DNA from: a virus | IMG/VR virus record: IMGVR_UViG_3300023174_000042 | Coordinates: 1-64,000 of that record | DNA: 64,000 nucleotides | Reading direction: 5' to 3' (one strand) | Program-made: the position numbers and the translations under genes | Shown here: positions 48,893-57,273 of the stretch, piece after piece | Numbering within the stretch: position 1 is the first letter of the stretch | How the letters are laid out: each line of letters opens with the position of its first letter | The notes under the pieces: generated by a model | Databases searched by the model: none | Told to the model about the DNA's origin: nothing | Seen by the model: the letters and a program-made list of their open reading frames with translations, nothing else

Positions 48893-48922
48893 CAAAGATA
48901 AAACAAATATTTAATTTACCAA
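48893..48922 (-). promoter_or_regulatory. Host-type promoter of the 48.8-kb RNA
   Basis: Minus strand: -7 box TATCTTTG at 48893-48900; -33 TTTTGG with TTG at 48920-48922; 19-base spacer. It lies just after the end of the sigma-factor gene and points into non-coding sequence. Confidence 0.75.
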
Positions 48923-48929
48923 AACTTTT

Positions 48930-49730
48930 TTATAAATAATCGAATAATTCTGAAGAATCATTTCTAAGTCTTCGAAGGGCCTTTTCTTTGATTTGTCGAA
49001 CACGTTCTTTGGTTAGACCAAAATCAGATCCAATATCTTCTAAAGTTCTTGGAGTTCCAGTAAGTCCAAAATAATCACCAACAATCGACTTTTCACGATC
49101 ATCCAAAACATCCAAAAGTTTTAATAATTTGTCTTTAAGAATGTCTTTTGTATCAAATATCGCGTCCGGAAGTTCGGCATCCTTATTTGCGATCATATCC
49201 AACAAAGTATCACCATCTTCATTTATATTCATATCAAGATCAATCATAGATGGAAGAGAAGCAAACTTATCTTCAAGTTTTTTTCCGGTTTGCTCAACCT
49301 CTTTTTTTGCCTTATGAAGATCCTGAACCACATTAACGGGAAGACGAATTGTTCTTGAGTTATCATTTAACGATTGGATGATAGATTGTTTTACCCACCA
49401 TACCGCATATGATATAAATCTCAAATCTTTGTTCCAATCAAAGTTTTTAATTGCCTTCATTAAACCCAAATTTCCTTCAGCAATCAAGTCAGATAAATCA
49501 AGTCCCTGATTTTGATATTGTTTTGCCACCGTAATTACAAAACGAAGATTTCCTGTTAAAAGTTCTTCTTCAACTTTTTGTTTTTCTTTTAGTTCAATAT
49601 TATCAGACTTCATTTTTACCGCCAGTTCGCGTTCTCTTTCTGCGGTCATTACCTTAATTTTTCGAATATCTTTAAGGTAGTGATAAATTTCATCCTGATT
49701 AATTGGGGATCCTGCGCTTTTTTCTTTCAT
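48930..49730 (-). CDS. Phage RpoD-like sigma factor
   Basis: 266 aa. Region 1.2 at about 10-40 (DEIYHYLKDIRKIKVMTAE), region 2 at 57-130 (NLRFVITVAKQYQNQG; SYAVWWVKQSIIQSL; SRTIRLPVN), a reduced region 3, and region 4 at about 205-258 (LEDIGSDFGLTKERVRQIKE). It closely resembles Bacteroidota primary sigma factors but is shorter. It would redirect host RNA polymerase. The late-type ATATTTAT box in this window is its obvious candidate target, by inference only. Transcribed from the promoter at 50302-50334 with the 178-aa gene. Confidence 0.9.
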   Translation of the reverse strand: MKEKSAGSPINQDEIYHYLKDIRKIKVMTAERERELAVKMKSDNIELKEKQKVEEELLTGNLRFVITVAKQYQNQGLDLSDLIAEGNLGLMKAIKNFDWNKDLRFISYAVWWVKQSIIQSLNDNSRTIRLPVNVVQDLHKAKKEVEQTGKKLEDKFASLPSMIDLDMNINEDGDTLLDMIANKDAELPDAIFDTKDILKDKLLKLLDVLDDREKSIVGDYFGLTGTPRTLEDIGSDFGLTKERVRQIKEKALRRLRNDSSELFDYL

Positions 49731-49739
49731 ATATTATAT

Positions 49740-50276
49740 TTAAATTGTTTTTGAGTATTCTTCTAACTTTTGTTTTTCTAAATCAGTTAAGGAGTTCATA
49801 CCTTTTTCGATAATCTTATCAAGCAATTCGTCCAAAGTCATATTACAGGTCAAAGGTTGTTTGAAGTGGTTAATAATCTCTGTGTATTGTTCAAATGGAT
49901 TAACGAACTTTCGTCTTTTATTAAAACTTTCTTTTAACTGGTTTGTGTCATCAATATTATTGTTTTTTGGTGAAGTCTTTTTTAAGGTCATTAGATGATC
50001 TAAATTTTCTTGACCAAAGTTTGATGCGTAATCCTTAGACTTTTTTGTAACAAAATATTCAAAGTTTCCAACCTCCTCAGAGATAAACAAAATAACATCA
50101 CTAACGTCTTGAAATTCTCCTTTGTATCCGAAATGAAATACCGCATGTGTTGGTCCATACATAAATTTTACTTGACCGCTTGTCATGTGTTCGGCAATTT
50201 TTGTTCCAATTTCTTGTGTTTTTTTCTCGGCGTTTTTTACAGTTTTATCAAAGTAAGCAAAAAGTAAGTAATTCAT
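49740..50276 (-). CDS. Conserved phage hypothetical protein
   Basis: 178 aa. Alpha/beta N-terminal domain (MNYLLFAYFDKTVKNAEKK, YGPTHAVFHFGYKGEF) and a helical C-terminus ending TDLEKQKLEEYSKTI. The last helix resembles the ends of other phage proteins (LTxxEKxxLxxYS). First gene of the sigma-factor operon; role unknown. Confidence 0.65.
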   Translation of the reverse strand: MNYLLFAYFDKTVKNAEKKTQEIGTKIAEHMTSGQVKFMYGPTHAVFHFGYKGEFQDVSDVILFISEEVGNFEYFVTKKSKDYASNFGQENLDHLMTLKKTSPKNNNIDDTNQLKESFNKRRKFVNPFEQYTEIINHFKQPLTCNMTLDELLDKIIEKGMNSLTDLEKQKLEEYSKTI

Positions 50277-50301
50277 ATGTTTATGTTTTTAATTGTTTCT
50301 A

Positions 50302-50334
50302 CAAATATAAGGATAAAATTGGGATTTGTTACAA
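50302..50334 (-). promoter_or_regulatory. Promoter of the sigma-factor operon (duplicate type)
   Basis: Minus strand: -7 box TATATTTG at 50302-50309 and TTG at 50332-50334 (22-base spacer). Over about 37 bases it nearly matches the promoter at 54013-54045 (ACTTG(A/T)AACAAATC...TTTAT...TATATTTG). The rest of 50335-50473 holds no gene I can support. Confidence 0.7.
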
Positions 50335-50473
50335 GTTTTTTAAAAAAAATACACAAATGACTAATTGTGAATTTAATATATACTCCCAACTTCAACTTCC
50401 ATGATAGATTACAATGTAACTACCTTTACCCATTTCCCATGTCTTGAATGTTTGTGTGATATACAAATATGAA

Positions 50474-51928
50474 TTAACATAATTTATATATATTTTCATA
50501 CTTAAATACTTTAGTACGATATACAGTATTAATAGAATGAATTGTACGTATATAAAAATCCTTATCGAAATTTGTATCAGTATTTAAATAGAAATCCTCC
50601 GAGTCAATCATATTTATGTTAGAAATAACAATATTTTTACAAATATTTTCACAATCATTCACCTTATTAATTCTCGATAATGAATGATCTGTAAATATAT
50701 CACAACCTTTTTCTTCTTGTTGTATAAAAATATATTTTCTATTAACATTTTGTAATTTATCGGATTCAACTAATCCGTGATATGTTGAGTTTGACCCCGC
50801 ACACCAATCAAGAATAATATCACCATCGTTAGTGAATGATGTAATAATGTCCCTCATTAATATAATTGATTTAGGAGTGTTAAACGTTTTTTCACCGTAT
50901 AGTTTCTTCAACACATCAGTTGCCTGTGTATTTCCATATTCAGTTTTATCCATAATGGTCTTCATAGGTTGGAATGTTTTTACTTTTTCCATGTAGTTGA
51001 TAACACCGTTATTTTCATGTAAAACATCATATGGTTTATTTTTATTTAAAATAGTCTCATATGTTGGTACCCATCTACCCCACTTTTCTCCATATTTTGG
51101 AAATATTACTTTATGAGTTTTAGAGTATTTCTCCTCAATATTTTTAACATATTCACTAATTTTATTATTCATATCATCAGTGTATATTTTTGTTTTACTG
51201 TAGTCTTTACAGACATTATTAACAAACTTTTTTAGTAAAAGATATTCATTCTTACTTATTGTTGAGATTTTATTAGTTCCTTTTTCAATTAAGAATGGGT
51301 AAAATTGTCCTTGTCTATCGCAAACTAACTTTGCATTATATGCCAACAGACTTCTAGGTTTTACGTCTTTACCCTTGTCTTTACTTTCATTCAAAACACC
51401 TTCACCATATTCAAGTAAATTAATATTTTTAGCACAAACCACTAAATATTCATTAGTCGTTACTAAATCTTTTTTATTCCTTCTTCCACCACCACCTCTA
51501 TTTGACACAACAGTTGCAGTTGTTAATACATTTTTTTCACCAAAAACATCAACACATAAATTTTCCAAATTTCTTTTCTCATTGTGATCAATAGAAATAA
51601 CCATAACCCCATTATCGGAAAGTAGTTCTCTAACAATAATTAATCTAGGTAACATCCAAGAAATCCAATCTGAATGATAATTTAATGAATCGGTAGTATT
51701 AAATGTATCATTATAAATGAAATCCTCATTTCCGGTGTTATAAGGTACATCAGCATATGCTAATTTTATTTTTCCCTTATAAATGGAACTTAACCCTATT
51801 AATGATTGTAAATTATCACCTTTAACACCTAAAACATCAAATTCATCACTAAAATTAATGTTTGGAATTTTAACACCGTCTAAAATTTCTTTGTACTCGT
51901 TTGGTACTGTATTTTTATAAACTACCAT
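50474..51928 (-). CDS. Type III Mod-like DNA methyltransferase
   Basis: 484 aa. Layout of type III Mod or beta-class N6-adenine methyltransferases: N-terminal IKLAYADVPYNTGNEDFIYN with the catalytic tetrapeptide D60-V-P-Y instead of DPPY, WISWMLPRLIIVRELLSDNG, and a C-terminal AdoMet motif-I-like LDWCAGSNSTYHGLV near 380 instead of DPFAGSGTT. Both catalytic motifs deviate, so activity is uncertain. It starts inside the end of the helicase gene (14-base overlap), pairing the two. Confidence 0.75.
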   Translation of the reverse strand: MVVYKNTVPNEYKEILDGVKIPNINFSDEFDVLGVKGDNLQSLIGLSSIYKGKIKLAYADVPYNTGNEDFIYNDTFNTTDSLNYHSDWISWMLPRLIIVRELLSDNGVMVISIDHNEKRNLENLCVDVFGEKNVLTTATVVSNRGGGGRRNKKDLVTTNEYLVVCAKNINLLEYGEGVLNESKDKGKDVKPRSLLAYNAKLVCDRQGQFYPFLIEKGTNKISTISKNEYLLLKKFVNNVCKDYSKTKIYTDDMNNKISEYVKNIEEKYSKTHKVIFPKYGEKWGRWVPTYETILNKNKPYDVLHENNGVINYMEKVKTFQPMKTIMDKTEYGNTQATDVLKKLYGEKTFNTPKSIILMRDIITSFTNDGDIILDWCAGSNSTYHGLVESDKLQNVNRKYIFIQQEEKGCDIFTDHSLSRINKVNDCENICKNIVISNINMIDSEDFYLNTDTNFDKDFYIRTIHSINTVYRTKVFKYENIYKLC

Positions 51929-53990
51929 ATCTTTGATTTATATTAATCCAACATTTATTATTAAGAAAACTACTTTCTTCGTATTCATCTTTCAACAAAG
52001 TTACTAAATTTTCTTGATTATTTATAACAACTAACATGTAATTATTAGGAACTCCTTCAGATTTAATAAATTTTTCCTTTTCTGAAATCATATTCCATGA
52101 AGTAATCTCCACAAACAATATTCTACCATTGTAACTAATTATATAGTCAGGCGAGTGGTTAACATCATATTCTGGAATATAAAATGAAATACCACCTTGA
52201 TTAGTTCTAGGATTTTGGAAAACCCAATCTGTTTTTTTTCGACTAATAATCTCATCAAAAAATTTAAGTTCACCCTTAGAATCAAAATAAACTTTATTGT
52301 CACAATCAGAATATAAAACTTTATCATAAAAAAGAGTATCTTCATCCATATATTTAACAATATTAGATTTATGACGAAGTATTTCTTTAGGAAAAATATA
52401 TTCTTTAGAACCACAAACTTTATAAGTTTTATTTATCTTTTTAAATTCGTCTAAAGTTTTTTTTACTAATTCACGTACTTTTAAATTTTTAGCAACATCA
52501 ACAACCAATTGTTTTTTATTAATACCTAATTTACTTAAGAAATAATTAAAAGACCCTTCAAGTATTGTGTTGTAATTATTCTCAAATCTATCAACAAAAT
52601 CAATCGCATCACATAAACTAATTTTATCAAAGAAATTTTTCTCAGAGTCTTTTTCCACATTATTAATTGTATCACCAGATAATAGATTATCAGTTATATA
52701 ATACATAGTTGTTAAAGTGTAAATTTGGTTTCTAATATTATTATAATTTATACCAAGTAATATTTTATCAATATTTTTAAAATTCTTATTAACATTAACC
52801 GTTTCAACGATAGGTTTAATAATTTTAACTTCGTCAATTTTTAAAGGGTTCTTTAATTCATAGACGGTTTTTTCTTGATTTAATATTTCTTTCATCATGT
52901 ATGATGGTAAGATAAAATCATCTTTAATAAAAAGAAAAACGGTATCCTGTACTTCATTTTCAACTTCAGATCCATTAAAAGTCCTTTTTGCTCTACCAAT
53001 AATTTGTATCTTTTGTTTTTCTGCCGATTTGGGTAAATTCCTCATTAACGCCAAGATACTAATTGATGGGCAATCAAACCCAATAGTTCCTGCGTATTTA
53101 GTTAAAATGATTTTATATTTATGTTTAGTGTTTTCACTAATCTCTTTAGTAAATGTTTCATACCCGTCAACATTATCTGACTTACCAACAACACTCAAGT
53201 CAAAAATTTCATCTTCTTTTATACCCCTTAATCTACATACATCATGTATAATTTTTTTCATTACTTTAAAATCTGAACCTTTTTCACATACAAATTGGGC
53301 CGTAACGGTATTACCATTGTAGAAAGGTTCAATCTCAAATAATTTATTTATTACGTCGTTAACAGTTTCATAATCATCAGTGTGACCTAATCGTAATAAC
53401 ATGATATTATTTTTAACACGTTTAGTTTTTTTAACTTCAACATCATCCATTACAAATATTTTATCATATTCAATATTTAAATCGGGTGTTGCGGAAAAAT
53501 GAAGTTCTAAGGTATTAATAGGTAATTTTTTAATTATTTTAACAGTCTCATTATTTTTATCGGTCACAAAAATACCTGATTCATCAATTGATAATATAAT
53601 ATTATAACCAATTTGACTATACTCATGTAAAAGAGTTAAAACACCTTTATCGTCACCATCAAGATGAAGTTTAGAACTTTCAGAATTAATAGAAGCGTGA
53701 GTATCAACAATACTAATTACATTCTGTAAAGGTTTTACATCTCTAAATTCACTAAACGTATATGATGTCACACCTAATTTACTTTGATTATGTTTTATAC
53801 GTAATGACACATTTTTAGATGGTGATAAAGTAATAAACAAAATTTTACCACCATTAATATATTTGGGTAAGTAACTAATTAAAGTTGTTTTACCACAACC
53901 AGTTCCCCCTTGGAATAATACTCTTATGGGTGATCCGTTGTTATCATTAACAAATTTAAGAAATTCTTTAGGTGTTTTAGTTAAATTCAT
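51915..53990 (-). CDS. Type III Res-like helicase with C-terminal nuclease-like domain
   Basis: 691 aa. SF2 helicase: Walker A GGTGCGKT at 28-35, Walker B IILSIDESG near 135, LHFSATP near 172, and motif VI QIIGRAKR near 325. The C-terminal region (about 610-645) has ISFYIPEYDVNHSPDYIISY, then GRILFVEITSW, spaced like a PD-(D/E)xK nuclease, but with Thr where the catalytic Lys is expected. With the downstream methyltransferase it resembles a type III restriction pair in Res-Mod order. Own promoter. Confidence 0.75.
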   Translation of the reverse strand: MNLTKTPKEFLKFVNDNNGSPIRVLFQGGTGCGKTTLISYLPKYINGGKILFITLSPSKNVSLRIKHNQSKLGVTSYTFSEFRDVKPLQNVISIVDTHASINSESSKLHLDGDDKGVLTLLHEYSQIGYNIILSIDESGIFVTDKNNETVKIIKKLPINTLELHFSATPDLNIEYDKIFVMDDVEVKKTKRVKNNIMLLRLGHTDDYETVNDVINKLFEIEPFYNGNTVTAQFVCEKGSDFKVMKKIIHDVCRLRGIKEDEIFDLSVVGKSDNVDGYETFTKEISENTKHKYKIILTKYAGTIGFDCPSISILALMRNLPKSAEKQKIQIIGRAKRTFNGSEVENEVQDTVFLFIKDDFILPSYMMKEILNQEKTVYELKNPLKIDEVKIIKPIVETVNVNKNFKNIDKILLGINYNNIRNQIYTLTTMYYITDNLLSGDTINNVEKDSEKNFFDKISLCDAIDFVDRFENNYNTILEGSFNYFLSKLGINKKQLVVDVAKNLKVRELVKKTLDEFKKINKTYKVCGSKEYIFPKEILRHKSNIVKYMDEDTLFYDKVLYSDCDNKVYFDSKGELKFFDEIISRKKTDWVFQNPRTNQGGISFYIPEYDVNHSPDYIISYNGRILFVEITSWNMISEKEKFIKSEGVPNNYMLVVINNQENLVTLLKDEYEESSFLNNKCWININQRYGSL

Positions 53991-54012
53991 GGTATTACGT
54001 TTTTTATTAAAA

Positions 54013-54045
54013 CAAATATACGAATAAAGTTGAGATTTGTTTCAA
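54013..54045 (-). promoter_or_regulatory. Promoter of the type III-like pair
   Basis: Minus strand: -7 box TATATTTG at 54013-54020 and TTG at 54043-54045 (22-base spacer). Nearly the same sequence as the promoter of the sigma-factor operon, so the two units may be co-regulated. Confidence 0.7.
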
Positions 54046-54049
54046 GTTT

Positions 54050-56422
54050 TTACAAAACTTTTGACAAATTATTTTCTTTTTTAATTTTCACCACATGGTC
54101 ACCCCATGAGGACACAGCACTATTATGCGATATAACAAACACTTTTTCAAAATAATCTTTAATCTTCACAAAGAATTCATAAACCATATCTAAGTTCTCA
54201 GGAGATATTTTACCAAAGACTTCGTCTAATACGACGAGATTCGGAGTTGGTAAAGTACATATCTTTGTTAATACCGCTCTTAATGCTAATGATGATAAAG
54301 TCTTCTCATATCCACTTCCTGATGTCATTAGTTTTTCAACACCTGTTCCATTATCAATCATCATAAACTCAACTTCATTTTTGTCGTTAATTCTTATTTC
54401 CATTTTGAAATAACATGAATCTTCCATAAGTCTTTGAAGTTCCGTATTGATTAAAGGCATCATAGTTTTCATAATCATTTTTGAAATCCCATTTTTACCA
54501 TAAAGTTCCAAATAGATCTTAAAGATTTTTTCTTTCTCTTCTTCTTCTTTGATTTTAACAATCATTTTTTTGTTATTATCAATCTTTTCATCAAGTGATT
54601 TAATTGATGTTTCATTTGTTAAAATTGAGTTTGTAATAGTTCTATTTTGAATTTCTAAATCTTCTAATCTAAGGTCAGCCTTTATCAACTGTGCGTCTAT
54701 TTTATGATTTTCAGAAATTTTATCTTGTATTTCTTCCCAACGTTTAATCTTATCGTTTAATGAACCAATCTTTAAATCACAACTTTCAACAGATATTTCA
54801 TATTTTTCTTTAACCAGTTTGTTTTTTTCGTATTCATCAAATTCTTTTTTGAGTCTCACAAATGATTGTTCTTTTTTGAAAAAATCATTCATAAGTGTTG
54901 TTTTTGTGTTTTTTTTCACAATAAGTCCATTTAACTCTGCAATTTTTGAATTTGTGATTGCTGCGTTCATTAACTCAATTCCACAATGTTCGCATTTGAT
55001 TCCACCCTCAACTGAAGATTTTAATTTGTTGATTGATTCTATTTCAGTGTCAATTTGAATAATTTCTTTATAAACATTGTTATATTGTTCTTTAATTTCA
55101 TCATGTTTATCCTCATGGTAAAACTCAGATGGTTCAACGACTTTGATTTCAGAAATTTTTGTTAAATAACCTGACTTTTCTTTTTCAATTTCTTTTATTT
55201 CATCTTTGGTTTTATCAGGATTTAATAAACTTAATTCTTGATCAATGTTTGTATGTTTTCTTTTTAACATATCATCACGATATGTTTTTCCTTTCGAAAT
55301 TGCTTGATTTACGTCTGATAAATTTTTCTTTTCTTCTTCAATTTTATTTTTTAATTCTATAATTGAAGTTTGGTATGTTTCAATATCAGTTTTTAATTGT
55401 TCTGAAGAATATAGATTTGATATCTTTTGTTTTGAAAACTCTAAATAGATTTCTTTTGCGACTTCTTCTTTTCTTTTCAAAAACTCAAGTCCCATAAATC
55501 TTGATAACACCTGACCTCTTGCTGTTGGTTTTGATTCCAATAAATCTTCAAGGTTTGATCCTGTTGTAAGGATCGTCATTAAAAAGTCTTCCTTTGTTCC
55601 AATTGAGTTTTTAATGAAGGCTTCTGTTTCTCTTCTTTGTTCTCCCGTAAAATTTAATAAAGAACCATCTGACAACTTTTTAAAAAAGTCCAGTTCGGTT
55701 TTGACATTCCATTCACCTTTTTTGGACATCTTTCTTTCGATGTTTCTAACAATAACATAATCTTCACCATCAATTGTAATTTCACCTTTAACATGAACGT
55801 TATCTTTGTTTGAAAATCGGTTAAATATTTCTTCTGCTTTTGTTGTTTTTGTTGTTTCGTTAAAAAACAAAAACATTAAAAGATCCACCGTTAATACAGT
55901 TTTTCCACCAAAATTGGGAGGATCAGATTCAACCACCACAATACCATTTAAACTATCAAAGTTTAATCTTTGGTTTTCACCGTAGGATAAAAAGTTTGAA
56001 AATTCAATATTTCTGATATACCATTTTTTAAATTGTGATGAAGTTTCTTCATCTCCACTCATCTTATTTTCGACCATTTTGTTGATGTTTAATACATCAT
56101 CAGTTTTGTCTTCATGTCCTTTTGATTTAAGGTAATTTGAAATAAGATCAAGTTGGTATTGTGTGTCAGAGATATTCACCGACACATCAATACTTTGTAT
56201 AGTTTCACTTTCAACATTTTTTGCCTTTGTTAAAACATTAACGTTTGTTGTGTTATACTTTTTAGAAAAATAATGCTTGACACTTTTGATTTTATCTTGT
56301 GTAAAGTTTTCTGGTACGTCTTCCCAAACAACTTGTATAGTGGGATTTTCAAATTTTGAAAAGTCCAAATCTTTTATCATAATATCGTAATTGAATAATT
56401 TCGGTGGATTGAATAAATCCAT
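54050..56422 (-). CDS. SbcC/Rad50-like ATPase (T4 gp46-like)
   Basis: 790 aa. An extra N-terminal 135 residues precede the ATPase: Walker A-like DPPNFGGKT at 167-175, a long coiled coil, a CEHC zinc-hook pair near 478, coiled coil again, the ABC signature TSGSGYEKTLSSLALR near 690, and Walker B PNLVVLDEVFG near 725. With the SbcD-like subunit it forms the nuclease complex that processes DNA ends for recombination-dependent replication. Its unusual N-terminal domain has no match I recognise. Confidence 0.9.
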   Translation of the reverse strand: MDLFNPPKLFNYDIMIKDLDFSKFENPTIQVVWEDVPENFTQDKIKSVKHYFSKKYNTTNVNVLTKAKNVESETIQSIDVSVNISDTQYQLDLISNYLKSKGHEDKTDDVLNINKMVENKMSGDEETSSQFKKWYIRNIEFSNFLSYGENQRLNFDSLNGIVVVESDPPNFGGKTVLTVDLLMFLFFNETTKTTKAEEIFNRFSNKDNVHVKGEITIDGEDYVIVRNIERKMSKKGEWNVKTELDFFKKLSDGSLLNFTGEQRRETEAFIKNSIGTKEDFLMTILTTGSNLEDLLESKPTARGQVLSRFMGLEFLKRKEEVAKEIYLEFSKQKISNLYSSEQLKTDIETYQTSIIELKNKIEEEKKNLSDVNQAISKGKTYRDDMLKRKHTNIDQELSLLNPDKTKDEIKEIEKEKSGYLTKISEIKVVEPSEFYHEDKHDEIKEQYNNVYKEIIQIDTEIESINKLKSSVEGGIKCEHCGIELMNAAITNSKIAELNGLIVKKNTKTTLMNDFFKKEQSFVRLKKEFDEYEKNKLVKEKYEISVESCDLKIGSLNDKIKRWEEIQDKISENHKIDAQLIKADLRLEDLEIQNRTITNSILTNETSIKSLDEKIDNNKKMIVKIKEEEEKEKIFKIYLELYGKNGISKMIMKTMMPLINTELQRLMEDSCYFKMEIRINDKNEVEFMMIDNGTGVEKLMTSGSGYEKTLSSLALRAVLTKICTLPTPNLVVLDEVFGKISPENLDMVYEFFVKIKDYFEKVFVISHNSAVSSWGDHVVKIKKENNLSKVL

Positions 56423-56425
56423 ATT

Positions 56426-56743
56426 TTAATCTTCGGTTGGCAACTCCCTATCTTCTATTGTAAATTCAGCACTATCATATTCAGGTTCAAATTCTTTATT
56501 GATTTTTGCAGATTCTTCTTCATTTGGTGTGAATTTGAATGCGTGTTCAACAACTTTATCTTCAACAATCTCAAAGTTCATTTCTTCACCATTATTTTCA
56601 ACTTTCATTTCATTTTCTTTTAATTTATTAAGTTGTTCTTGTAATAATAGATCAAATGCTTTTTGCATTCCCGATTTTTTTTGAGCAATTTTTGCGTTTC
56701 TTTTTGCAACTTTTTTTCTGTGTTCTTTATCCTTCTTTCCCAT
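56426..56743 (-). CDS. Conserved small phage protein (MGKKDKEHRKKV)
   Basis: 105 aa. Basic N-terminus (KKDKEHRKKVAKRNAKIAQK) and an acidic C-terminal half (EPEYDSAEFTIEDREL). The MGKK(D)xxHRK-x-V-x-x-RN opening recurs in large phages, from memory. Lies between SbcC and a small gene; possible nucleic-acid or protein adaptor. Confidence 0.65.
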   Translation of the reverse strand: MGKKDKEHRKKVAKRNAKIAQKKSGMQKAFDLLLQEQLNKLKENEMKVENNGEEMNFEIVEDKVVEHAFKFTPNEEESAKINKEFEPEYDSAEFTIEDRELPTED

Positions 56744-56909
56744 TTTCTTGTGTGTTTAAATTATTAAATTCTTCCGATCCTTCAACGTTTGCAGGATATT
56801 CATCTCTCATTTCTTCAATTTCGTCGCTAACAACAATTTGTATTGATTGTGGAAAAATTTGATCCGTTCCAACTCCGAGATTTACTTCGATAACTTTTTT
56901 TGTTTCCAT
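56727..56909 (-). CDS. Small hypothetical protein
   Basis: 60 aa, acidic: KKVIEVNLGVGTDQIFPQS, then VSDEIEEMRDEYP and an Asn/Glu-rich tail. Overlaps the upstream end of the 105-aa gene by 17 bases. No family recognised. Confidence 0.55.
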   Translation of the reverse strand: METKKVIEVNLGVGTDQIFPQSIQIVVSDEIEEMRDEYPANVEGSEEFNNLNTQENGKEG

Positions 56910-56919
56910 TTATTTATTT

Positions 56920-57273
56920 TTAATTATTACTAGGTCTATTTTCTTCAAACCATTCTATTACACCATTCAACGCCCAAACGGCACCTGCGGATGTAATACC
57001 GTCAAAAAACCACGAATAGTATAAAGGTGTGTTAAACATATGATTTGTTGGTGAATAAATCAACAAGGATAATACAAAACCTCCCCAAGTGGAAAAACAC
57101 AACGGGCAATTAATTAAACCTGATAAAAACTTACCCAAAAAATTGAAGGGTAATGTTTTATTTTCTCCCCATCGACTTAGAAAGTCTCTCAATCCTTGAA
57201 AAATTGATCCGTAGACCATAATGTTCATTAGTCCGTAACTCATTACAAACCATACTAATACTTGTGTTGTCAT
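56920..57273 (-). CDS. Phage membrane protein (DUF1360-like)
   Basis: 117 aa. Hydrophobic segments at about 4-22, 48-70 and 85-103 and the motif INCPLCFSTWGGFVLSLLI, similar to the CPxCxSxW motif of DUF1360-type membrane proteins. Function unknown. Coupled to the coiled-coil repeat gene by 4 bases. Confidence 0.7.
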   Translation of the reverse strand: MTTQVLVWFVMSYGLMNIMVYGSIFQGLRDFLSRWGENKTLPFNFLGKFLSGLINCPLCFSTWGGFVLSLLIYSPTNHMFNTPLYYSWFFDGITSAGAVWALNGVIEWFEENRPSNN

